DNA of 6,947 bases from CAYLQD01 sp043819695 (lineage in GTDB: Bacteria; Planctomycetota; PUPC01): the NCBI GenBank assembly GCA_043819695.1, contig JBDREM010000332.1:1-6947 (forward strand), read 5' to 3'. Position numbers and translations under genes: made by a program. This document shows, piece after piece, positions 1 to 6,475 of this stretch (positions are counted from its first letter, which is position 1; each line of letters begins with the position of its first letter). The notes under the pieces are model-generated. The model was not told where the DNA came from and ran no database searches. It worked only from the letters and a program-made list of their open reading frames with translations.

Positions 1-1611
1 CGGGGCGCGGGCGATGCTGTGGCCGGGCGGCTCGACGGGCTCGGGGAAGTCGGACCGGAAATGGACGCCGCGGCTCTCCTTGCGTTCGAGGGCGGCCTTG
101 ACGATCAGATCGGCAATCGTGAGCATGTTCTGGATTCGCCAGCCGCGGGGCGCGTCGAACCGCCGGTGCAGCACGTAGCCGGACCAGAACTCGACCTGCG
201 CCAGCAAGCGCTCGAGGCCGTCGCCGGTCCGGATGATACCGGCATCTCGCCACATCGCGCTCCGCAGCGAGCTGCGCACGTCGTCGAGATCGATCTCCCC
301 CGGCTCCGTCTTTTCGTTTCGCTCGCGGATCTTGTGGGGGGCGGGCGGGTCCTGCCGGGCCGCGACCGAGCCGGCCGCGTCGCCGCCGCTCTTCCCGAAG
401 ACCATGCCCTCGAGCAGCGAGTTGCTGCCGAGCCGGTTCGCGCCGTGGAGGCCGGTGGACGCGACCTCGCCGCAGGCGTAGAGCTGCTCGACGTTCGTCC
501 GGCAGTCGGCGTCGGCCTCGACGCCGCCGACCATGTAGTGTGCGCTCGGGCACACGGGCACGAGGTCTTCGCTTATGTCGATGTCGAAGAGCATGCACAG
601 CTCTTTGATTCGCGGGAAGCGCGCGGCGAGCTTGGCCGGCTCGACGTGGGTGAGATCGAGGTAGACGTTCGTGTCATTGGTCCGGTGCATCTCGGCGAGG
701 ATGGCGCGGCTGACCACGTCGCGCGCGGCGAGCTCTTGCATCGGGCTGTAGTTCTTCATGAACCGCTCGCCGAACTTGTTGACGAGCACGCCGCCCTCGC
801 CGCGGGCGGCCTCCGAGATGAGCACGCGCGCCGCCCCGGCCACGTAGAGCGTCGTCGGATGGAACTGGACGAATTCGAGGTCGCGTATCTCGCAGCCTGC
901 GCGGTAGGCCATGGCAATGCCGTCCCCGGTCGCGATGGGCGGGTTCGTCGTCTCGCGAAAGATCTGGCCGGCCCCGCCGGTGGCCAGGATGACGGCGTTG
1001 GCCCAGATGAACGTGATGCCGTGAGCCTGCGACCAGACCGCCGCGCCCAGGCACGTGTTGTCGAGCGTGAGCAGATCGAGCGCGAACGTGTGCTCGACGG
1101 CGCGGATGTTCGCGTCTTCGGCCGCTTTTCGGATCAGTGTCTGCTCGATCTCGATCCCGGTCGCGTCGCCGCGCGCGTGGACGACTCTCGCCCGCCGGTG
1201 CCCGCCCTCGCGCGCCAGGGCCAGGCGCCCGTCTTTCATGTCGAACGTCGCGCCCCAGCCGACGAGCTCATCGATGAGCCCGGGCGCCTGGCCGACGACC
1301 GAGCGGACGACCTCGGGATCGCACAGGCCGCAGCCGGTCGCGATCGTATCCTGCGCGTGCTGCTCGGGCGAATCCCCGTCTCCGAACACGGCCGCAATGC
1401 CGCCCTGGGCCTGCGCCGTGTTGGTCTCTTTCAATTCGTCCTTCGTGACGACGATAACGCGGACGTGCCGCGCGGCCTCGATGGCGGCACGCAGCCCGGC
1501 GACCCCGGACCCGATCACGAGCACGTCCGTGAACATGTGCGGGACCGCCGAGCTGTCGGGCGGGATGAGATAGCGCGGCGCGCTCGGCGCCCTGCCGGCC
1601 GGCTGTACCAT
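1..1611 (-). CDS. nadB: L-aspartate oxidase (NadB), 3' end cut by the window edge
   Basis: Cytosolic flavoenzyme that oxidises L-aspartate to iminoaspartate, the first step of de novo NAD synthesis; NadA normally uses the product next. My reading of the minus strand gives 537 uninterrupted codons to base 1. Visible are the FAD dinucleotide motif GSGVAGL (34-40), REGGH (134-138), ATGGAGQ (210-216), HPTT (251-254), AARDVV (295-300), CPSAHY (354-359) and ANRLGSNSLLEG (391-402). From memory of E. coli NadB, the residues matching its His244, Arg290, His351 and Arg386 are His251, Arg297, His358 and Arg393, all at a constant offset of 7, which argues for the oxidase rather than the related succinate dehydrogenase/fumarate reductase flavoproteins. 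The C-terminal ESRGVHFR motif (512-519) is present, so only a few residues should be missing. The start ATG overlaps the preceding stop as TGATG, with AGGA 9 bases upstream. This start gives about 25 residues before the FAD fold; a second Met at residue 26 lacks a visible binding site. No nadA or nadC lies in the window. Confidence 0.96.
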   Translation of the reverse strand, partial: MVQPAGRAPSAPRYLIPPDSSAVPHMFTDVLVIGSGVAGLRAAIEAARHVRVIVVTKDELKETNTAQAQGGIAAVFGDGDSPEQHAQDTIATGCGLCDPEVVRSVVGQAPGLIDELVGWGATFDMKDGRLALAREGGHRRARVVHARGDATGIEIEQTLIRKAAEDANIRAVEHTFALDLLTLDNTCLGAAVWSQAHGITFIWANAVILATGGAGQIFRETTNPPIATGDGIAMAYRAGCEIRDLEFVQFHPTTLYVAGAARVLISEAARGEGGVLVNKFGERFMKNYSPMQELAARDVVSRAILAEMHRTNDTNVYLDLTHVEPAKLAARFPRIKELCMLFDIDISEDLVPVCPSAHYMVGGVEADADCRTNVEQLYACGEVASTGLHGANRLGSNSLLEGMVFGKSGGDAAGSVAARQDPPAPHKIRERNEKTEPGEIDLDDVRSSLRSAMWRDAGIIRTGDGLERLLAQVEFWSGYVLHRRFDAPRGWRIQNMLTIADLIVKAALERKESRGVHFRSDFPEPVEPPGHSIARAP

Positions 1612-3110
1612 CAGCAGTATTCCTGGAGGACCAGCTTGGGCAGTTGGATGCCGGACCCGGTCCTCTGTGCCTCGACGAGCGCGTGCGTGATGGTGTCGTC
1701 CAGCCCCTCGCCGGGCTGCTCGATGGCATCGAGCGCTTCGTTGATCGGCAGCGGCTGGCCGTGGGCCAGCAGGTCCGTCGCCAGGTGATCGAAGCGGTTG
1801 GCGGCCGCGATGATGCGTGCGATCAGCGGGACGTTTTCGCCCGCCAGGCCTTCCGGCCCGCCGAACCCGTCGAGCCGCTCGTGATGGTATTGCACGCCCG
1901 GGATGACGTTGGCGAGTGCGGGCATCTTTTCGAGCGCCTTCGCCCCGAGGTACGCGTGGCAGAACTGGCCCGGCACGCTTTGGCCGACGGCGGCGCCGAC
2001 CGCGATGCGGGTGGCTTCGGTGATGGGCGCCTTGCCGATGTCGTGGAGCAGCGCGCCCATGAAGACGTCCTCGGACTCCTCGTTGGTAAGGCGAAGACGG
2101 TCGGCGATCGCTGCGGCATATGCGCCGACGCGCTCGCCGTGCCCCCGCTGCTCGGGTATCCGCAGGTCCATCGCGCCGACCATCGTCTTGACGAGCGACA
2201 TGAGTTCGGTGCGGCGTTCGCTGCGTGTCGCAACGTTCTCGAGCGCGATGCCCGTCTGGAATGCAATGCCGGTCACGAGCGCCAGGTCGTCGTCCGTGAA
2301 GGGGTTCGAGACGGTGTCGCGCCCCATGTAGATCACGCCGTTAATGCGGTCGCGGGCGACCAGGGGGGCGCAGATGACCGAGCGGACCTCGCCCATAACG
2401 ACGCTGTCGCTCTGGCTGAAGCGCGTGTCCGCCGCCGCGTCGGCCGTGAGGATCGAGTGGCGCAGTTGCATCGCGCGCATGACGATCGACTTGCTGACCT
2501 GCCGGCGCTTGAGCTGCATCGGGTCGCGCCAGACCTGCGGCTTCAGGTTCCCGCTCGCCTCGTCGCGGATGAAGATGTAACAGTACGTCGGCCTGGCCGA
2601 TGCCATCGCAAGATCGAGCACCTTGTCGACAACGCCCTGGAGGGTGATTTCGCTCCCGAGGGCGCGTGCGACCTCGTACATCGTGATGAGGCGGCCCAGG
2701 GCCGATTTCTCGGTCGCCGTTTCGGCGCCGCCGACCACCTTCGCGGCCGTCTCGCCCAGCTTGATCTCGACCGTGCTCGAGACGGGCCGGTCGTCCTGGA
2801 CGAACTCGACGGTGTGTTCGCCCTCAGCCTTTTCAGAGAAGACGAGCAGCGAGGCGCCGATTCGGATGCGGTCGCCTATGCGCAGCGGAGTCTCCTTCGC
2901 GATTCTCGCGTCGTTGACAAACGTCCCGTTGCGGCTGTCGAGATCGCGGACAAAGAGCATGCCGCCGAGCGTGAAGATCTCGGCGTGCTTCCGGCTGGCC
3001 GCGGTGTCGAGTATCTGGATGTCTCCGTCGCGGCCGATGGACTGCGGCTCGCCGGTGAGGTTGAAGCTGCGGCCCTTGCCGGGCCCGGATTGGATTATGA
3101 GGCTTGGCAT
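1611..3110 (-). CDS. FHA-GAF-HD (HD-GYP-like) signalling protein
   Basis: Cytosolic regulator of 499 residues with no membrane segment or signal peptide. An N-terminal FHA domain (about 1-95) keeps the phosphothreonine-binding pattern: GR at 26-27, SRKH at 39-42, RNGT at 60-63. A linker (about 96-140) leads to a GAF sensor domain (about 141-295), closing with the usual FTDDDLALV...GIALENV pattern (271-293). A C-terminal HD domain (about 300-490) resembles HD-GYP c-di-GMP phosphodiesterases: GHGERV (323-328), HDIGK (356-360), His385, HHE (409-411), and GLAGENVPLIARII (421-434). It departs from the family in key places: the GYP loop reads DGFGGP (414-419), the expected metal-ligand Asp is Asn438, and the usual DRPYR segment after the DAL motif is absent. 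Activity is therefore uncertain: it could be a weak phosphodiesterase, act on another nucleotide, or only bind ligand. The FHA domain suggests input from a Ser/Thr kinase, which is not in the window. It sits 16 bases after ilvE and is coupled by overlap to nadB. The target process is unknown. Confidence 0.9.
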   Translation of the reverse strand: MPSLIIQSGPGKGRSFNLTGEPQSIGRDGDIQILDTAASRKHAEIFTLGGMLFVRDLDSRNGTFVNDARIAKETPLRIGDRIRIGASLLVFSEKAEGEHTVEFVQDDRPVSSTVEIKLGETAAKVVGGAETATEKSALGRLITMYEVARALGSEITLQGVVDKVLDLAMASARPTYCYIFIRDEASGNLKPQVWRDPMQLKRRQVSKSIVMRAMQLRHSILTADAAADTRFSQSDSVVMGEVRSVICAPLVARDRINGVIYMGRDTVSNPFTDDDLALVTGIAFQTGIALENVATRSERRTELMSLVKTMVGAMDLRIPEQRGHGERVGAYAAAIADRLRLTNEESEDVFMGALLHDIGKAPITEATRIAVGAAVGQSVPGQFCHAYLGAKALEKMPALANVIPGVQYHHERLDGFGGPEGLAGENVPLIARIIAAANRFDHLATDLLAHGQPLPINEALDAIEQPGEGLDDTITHALVEAQRTGSGIQLPKLVLQEYC

Positions 3111-3115
3111 GTCGG

Positions 3116-3124
3116 CCTCCTCCC
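3116..3124 (-). promoter_or_regulatory. Strong Shine-Dalgarno site of the FHA-GAF-HD gene
   Basis: The minus strand reads GGGAGGAGG, five bases before the ATG at 3110. It fills most of the 16-base gap after the ilvE stop. It is the best ribosome binding site in the window and fixes the start of the FHA gene, which otherwise has only the ilvE overlap region upstream. Confidence 0.8.
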
Positions 3125-3126
3125 TG

Positions 3127-3990
3127 CTATCCTTCCAATGTGAGCTTTCTGAATTCCGCCAGCAATTGGACCGTGGTCCTGCCGGGCTTGCCGTCGCCGA
3201 TCTTGCGTCCGTCGATCTTGACGACGGGTATGATCTCGGCGGCCGTGCCCGTGAGGAAACACTCGTCGGCGAGGAACAGGTCGTGTCGTGTGAGCGGCAC
3301 CTCGAGCGCGGTGAGCCCGAGCTTGGCGGCGAGGTCGTTTATGACGACGCCGCGCGTGACGCCCTCGAGGATGCCCGCTTCGGGCGGCGGCGTCTTCAGC
3401 ACACTGCCGTTGACGATGAAAATGTTGTCGCCGGTGCACTCGGCGACCTCGCCCTTCGAGTTGAGCATGAGCGCCTCGATGCAGCCCGAGCCGATACCCT
3501 CGATCTTGGCGAGGATGTTGTTCAGGTAGTTGCACGACTTGATCCTGGGGTTGAGCGCGTCGGTCGAGATGCGGCGCGTCGGCGCGGTGACGAGGTCGAG
3601 CCCGTTCTGGTAGAACTCGTCGGGATACAGCACGATGCTTGCGGCGATGATGATGAGGCACGGCCTGGGGCACTTCCGCGGGTCGAGCCCGAGGTCGCCC
3701 GCGCCGCGCGTCACGACCACGCGGATGTAGGCGTCGCTCAGGCCGTTCGCCGCCATCGTGTCGTACATCGCCTTCGCGAGCTCGCCGGGCGGCAGCGGAA
3801 CATCGAGCATGATGGCCTTGGCCGAGTTGTACAGCCGCTTGACGTGCTGCTGCTCGCGGAAGATCTTGCCGCTGTACGCGCGGATTCCTTCGAACACGCC
3901 GTCGCCGTACAGCAGGCCGTGGTCGAACACCGACACCTTCGCGTCCTTCTCCTCGACGAGTTCGCCGTCGATGTAGATCTTCAGGCTCAT
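3127..3990 (-). CDS. ilvE: Branched-chain amino acid aminotransferase (PLP fold type IV)
   Basis: Cytosolic PLP enzyme that transfers the amino group between glutamate and the 2-oxo acids of leucine, isoleucine and valine, the last step of their synthesis. The 287-residue length suits the short class IV subgroup. Visible are FDHGLLYGDGVFEGIR (22-37), YIRVVVTRGAGDLGLDP (88-104), the PLP lysine Lys151 in NPRIKSCNYLNN (147-158), the cofactor-contacting Glu184 in VAECTGDNIF (182-191), the phosphate-binding loop EGVTRG (209-214), and FLTGTAAEI (245-253). The GDLGLDP and NYLNNILAK signatures favour a branched-chain aminotransferase over D-alanine aminotransferase or aminodeoxychorismate lyase, which share the fold; substrate range cannot be proved from sequence alone. 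I start at the ATG (3990), 8 bases after GAGGAG; a TTG codon directly before it (3993) is in frame and possible. The gene lies 18 bases after lolD and 16 before the FHA gene, so it is probably co-transcribed, with no obvious functional link to either. Confidence 0.93.
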   Translation of the reverse strand: MSLKIYIDGELVEEKDAKVSVFDHGLLYGDGVFEGIRAYSGKIFREQQHVKRLYNSAKAIMLDVPLPPGELAKAMYDTMAANGLSDAYIRVVVTRGAGDLGLDPRKCPRPCLIIIAASIVLYPDEFYQNGLDLVTAPTRRISTDALNPRIKSCNYLNNILAKIEGIGSGCIEALMLNSKGEVAECTGDNIFIVNGSVLKTPPPEAGILEGVTRGVVINDLAAKLGLTALEVPLTRHDLFLADECFLTGTAAEIIPVVKIDGRKIGDGKPGRTTVQLLAEFRKLTLEG

Positions 3991-3998
3991 CAACGCGT

Positions 3999-4004
3999 CT
4001 CCTC
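3999..4004 (-). promoter_or_regulatory. Shine-Dalgarno site of ilvE
   Basis: GAGGAG on the minus strand in the 18-base lolD-ilvE gap. Its distance is 8 bases to the ATG at 3990 and 5 bases to the in-frame TTG at 3993, so it favours the ATG without excluding the TTG. Confidence 0.7.
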
Positions 4005-4008
4005 AGCT

Positions 4009-4713
4009 TCAGTTCTCGGTGATCTCCGATACCGCGCCTTCGTGCATTCGGGCGATGCGGCTGCACCGGCCGGCGAGTTCTTCGTCGTGCGTCACGATCA
4101 CGAATGTTGTACCTGTTTTCTGGTTGATGCGCCAGAGCAAATCATGGATTTGGTCGCTGGTGTGCTCGTCGAGGTTGCCGGTCGGTTCGTCGCAGAAGAC
4201 GATCCTGGGCTCGTTGATGAGTGCGCGGGCGATGGCGACGCGCTGCTTCTCGCCGCCGGAGAGCTTGCCCGGCCGGTGGCTGGCGCGGCCCGACAGGCCG
4301 GTGTCCGCCAGCAGCTTTTCGGCGCGTTCGCGGATCGTCCTCCGCACCTTGGGCCACGCGAGCCAACTGGTCTGCACCATCGCGGGCAGCATCACGTTTT
4401 CGAGCGCGTTCAGGTCGGGCAGCAGGTGGTAGAACTGGAAGACGAACCCGAACTCGGTATTCCGAAGTTCCGCCCTGACCGTCTCCGACGCCGAGCCAAG
4501 CTCTGTGCTCCCATATGCTACGGAGCCGCGCGTGGGCGCGTCAAGGAGCCCGAGGATGTGGAGCAGTGTGCTCTTCCCGACGCCCGACGGGCCTGTGACG
4601 GCCAGAATCTCGCCCTGCTGGACGGAGAGGCCGAGGCCGTCGAGCACCACGAGCGGCCGCCCGGCCTCGGGGTACTCCTTGCGTATGTCCTTTGCGACGA
4701 GCAGTTCACTCAT
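4009..4713 (-). CDS. lolD: Lipoprotein-releasing ABC transporter ATPase (LolD)
   Basis: ATP-hydrolysing subunit that powers extraction of outer-membrane lipoproteins from the inner membrane, acting on its cytoplasmic face with the LolC/E-type permease encoded just upstream. The 234 residues match the family length. Visible are the Walker A motif GPSGVGKST (41-49), Q-loop Gln93 in VFQFYHLLPDLNALENV (91-107), the ABC signature LSGGEKQR (151-158), Walker B IVFCDEP with Asp175 and the catalytic Glu176, the D-loop GNLD (179-182), and the H-loop His209 in VTHD. The FQFYHLLP and ALENVMLP segments are typical of the LolD/MacB/FtsE group; the adjacent LolC-type permease decides for LolD. The start at 4713 lies inside the permease stop region (8-base ATGAGTGA overlap), has GAGG 9 bases upstream, and begins the usual MSELL..KDIRKEY. 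The frame stays open further upstream, but that stretch is the permease read out of frame. All catalytic residues are intact. Confidence 0.95.
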   Translation of the reverse strand: MSELLVAKDIRKEYPEAGRPLVVLDGLGLSVQQGEILAVTGPSGVGKSTLLHILGLLDAPTRGSVAYGSTELGSASETVRAELRNTEFGFVFQFYHLLPDLNALENVMLPAMVQTSWLAWPKVRRTIRERAEKLLADTGLSGRASHRPGKLSGGEKQRVAIARALINEPRIVFCDEPTGNLDEHTSDQIHDLLWRINQKTGTTFVIVTHDEELAGRCSRIARMHEGAVSEITEN

Positions 4714-6475
4714 AGCGCAAAGCCTCGATCGGGTCCAGGCGCGACGCCTTGATCGCCGGCCACACCGCGGCCACAAGGCTGACCGCCATCGCCGCGAGCG
4801 CGAACACGATGAACTGGACCGGGCTCTCCTGATGCGGAAGCTTGTCCAGGTAATAGATGCTCGGCGGAAAGACACGCCATCCGAACGCGTGGTCAAGCCA
4901 GCTTTCGATCACGTTGAGGTTCGCCGAAATCACCCAGCCGAGGGTCAGGCCGAGCGCCGAGCCGACCGTGCCGATCATGAGGCCGTTCAGCAGGAAGATG
5001 CGGACGATGCCGCCGCGGGTGGCGCCGAGCGACATCAGGACGCCGATGTCGCGCGTCTTCTCCCGCACCATCAGCCACAGAATGGCCATGATGCTGAAGC
5101 CGGCGATCACGACCATCAGCGACATGATGATGACCTGGATGTACCGCTCGACGTCGACGGCGCGGAGGAGCGAGGCCTGCTTGTCGCGCCAGGAGCTGAC
5201 GCCCACGCGGCGGTCGTCCACGAACCGAATGTTGCCGAGCTCGAGGGGCAGGCCGAAGACCGTGAACTCTGCGCCCCGGACGTCGGCCGGGTCAAGCAGA
5301 TCGAGCCCGTCTTCCGAGATGAAGTTCGCCAGGTCGAACACAAACGTGTGGCCGGCCCGGGTCGGCGCGTACCATTCGCGGTATTCGCTGTCGGGGTAGT
5401 AGCTCCGGCCGGCGGAGTCGGCCAGGCGCACCTGGAACGACGGTGCGCGGCCGGCCGCGGCCTCGGTTCGGCGGGCGTCGAAGGCGATGGCCGTCGCGCC
5501 GTCGGCCTTTTCGAGGGCGGGCGCGAGCCGTGTAATGGCGATCCTCGCCGCTTCGGACCTGGCCGCGCCGCTCGGTGTCATCCTGATCCAGCTTCGGCCG
5601 TCATCGTTCAAGATCGACCACGCCCCCGCCGTCTTCTCGATCCGTTTTGCGTCCTGCGGGTCCGCCGGGTTGATGAGCGGCGTCTCGTTCCTGATCGCCC
5701 TCGCGATTGCGTCCTTGGCATCGTCGGCGTCGCGGATGTCGTGCAGGCGGACGCTGATGGACGTGACGCGGTCGGGCAGGCCGAGCAGGTCCTGCGCGGC
5801 CCGGAGCGAGACGTACATCAGCCGGTCGTCGTATTCGTAGTGGCCGCATCTGAACGCGCCGACGACGTTGAACTTCTGCGACTGGAACGTGAGGATCGTC
5901 GTCGGCGAGGTCACGGTGATCTCGTCGCCGGGCCGGAACGCGCCGAGGCGCCTGGCCAACACGTTGCCGAGCAGGGCGCCCGGGTATTCCGGTTCGCCGC
6001 CCGTGTCGTACTTGAAATCGAGGTTCCGCTTGGCGAGGTCGTGCGTCGTCCAGTTCTCCGTGCCCGGTTCCTCGGGCTCGTCGGCCGCCCGGCGGATGTA
6101 CGCCTCGATCTCGCTCGTCTTCGTCTCGCGCTCGAGGTCGATGCCGCGGAGCTGCCCGAACCGCGTGCGGCTGCCGACGCGGATGAGAACGAACGGGCAC
6201 TCGACCAGCGGCGCGCAGGCCTTGACCTGCGGGACCTTTTCGATGCGGGCCGTGAGCCGCTCGTAGTCGCCGATCCCGACAAGCTGCCCGCTCTCGACCA
6301 CGACGTGCGACATGATGCCGCGGATCCGCGTCTGGATGTCGCGGGCGAAGCCGTCCATCACCGACGACACGATGATGAGCGCGGCCACGCCGAGCATCAC
6401 GGCGACGACCGCGAAGACGTTGACCATCCGCGACCGGAGGTATTTCTGGCTGATGAGTACCTGGTATTTCTTCAT
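4706..6475 (-). CDS. lolC: Lipoprotein-releasing system permease, LolC/LolE type, with enlarged periplasmic domain
   Basis: Inner-membrane permease that would pass outer-membrane lipoproteins to a periplasmic carrier (LolA) using energy from LolD. Topology fits the LolC/E family: TM1 about 19-39 with the family-typical GVAALIIVSSVMDGF (29-43), a large periplasmic domain, then TM2 about 446-468, TM3 about 492-516 and TM4 about 554-575 in the FtsX-type core. The coupling helix region REKTRDIGVLMSLGA (471-485) and the C-terminal AIKASRLDPIEALRYE are characteristic. The SWR..QASLLRA segment (428-439) before TM2 is also a LolC/E feature. The family is usually near 400-415 residues; this protein has 589. 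The excess is mainly an insert at about 280-424 (described separately) and a charged stretch at 120-165. There is only one permease gene, so a homodimer or a distant second gene is implied; LolC and LolE cannot be told apart here. The ATG follows the lysS stop with no gap, and only a weak GGAA precedes it, suggesting coupled translation. FtsX or MacB identity is less likely. Confidence 0.9.
   Translation of the reverse strand: MKKYQVLISQKYLRSRMVNVFAVVAVMLGVAALIIVSSVMDGFARDIQTRIRGIMSHVVVESGQLVGIGDYERLTARIEKVPQVKACAPLVECPFVLIRVGSRTRFGQLRGIDLERETKTSEIEAYIRRAADEPEEPGTENWTTHDLAKRNLDFKYDTGGEPEYPGALLGNVLARRLGAFRPGDEITVTSPTTILTFQSQKFNVVGAFRCGHYEYDDRLMYVSLRAAQDLLGLPDRVTSISVRLHDIRDADDAKDAIARAIRNETPLINPADPQDAKRIEKTAGAWSILNDDGRSWIRMTPSGAARSEAARIAITRLAPALEKADGATAIAFDARRTEAAAGRAPSFQVRLADSAGRSYYPDSEYREWYAPTRAGHTFVFDLANFISEDGLDLLDPADVRGAEFTVFGLPLELGNIRFVDDRRVGVSSWRDKQASLLRAVDVERYIQVIIMSLMVVIAGFSIMAILWLMVREKTRDIGVLMSLGATRGGIVRIFLLNGLMIGTVGSALGLTLGWVISANLNVIESWLDHAFGWRVFPPSIYYLDKLPHQESPVQFIVFALAAMAVSLVAAVWPAIKASRLDPIEALRYE
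5204..5638 (-). other. Insert in the LolC-type periplasmic domain resembling a carbohydrate-binding beta-sandwich
   Basis: This covers about residues 280-424 of the permease. It lies between the conserved periplasmic core, which ends with the ISVRLHDIRDADDAKDAI region (240-257), and the SWR segment before TM2. The pattern is alternating strands: WSILNDDG (286-293), TAIAFDAR (328-335), SFQVRLADSAGRSYY (346-360), REWYA (366-370), HTFVFDLANF (376-385), DLLDPADV (392-399), AEFTVFGLP (402-410) and GNIRFVDDRRVG (414-425). The order 'fdvr - v.l.d..G..y - w - f.l..F - l.dp..v..l.i - i..iDd.r' is what I know from galactose-binding-like and CBM11/CIA30-like domains. This is pattern recognition only, with no alignment run. 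Base composition matches the rest of the gene, and the frame is unbroken. Confidence 0.5.

Noticed and set aside
19..1788. Long plus-strand open frame of 589 codons
   Set aside because: It is antisense to nadB and the end of the FHA gene. GC-rich codon use on the minus strand leaves the opposite frame free of stops. The protein has no recognisable domain and is dominated by Arg, Ala, Val and Asp.
1644..3143. Plus-strand open frame of 499 codons, the same length as the FHA-GAF-HD gene opposite
   Set aside because: It mirrors the real gene with no domain of its own. The equal length is a coincidence of GC-rich antisense frames.
3991..3993. TTG as the start of ilvE
   Set aside because: It is in frame and only one codon earlier, but the following ATG has the better spacing (8 bases) to GAGGAG. 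The difference is a single residue.
2623..4752. Plus-strand open frame of 709 codons, the longest in the window
   Set aside because: It spans parts of four well-identified minus-strand genes in antisense, including the gaps between them, and shows no family motif.
4714..4896. Upstream extension of lolD to an ATG at 4896
   Set aside because: The extra 61 residues are Arg- and Ser-rich and are the end of the permease gene read in another frame. The ATG at 4713 has a binding site, the family-typical first residues and the expected protein length.
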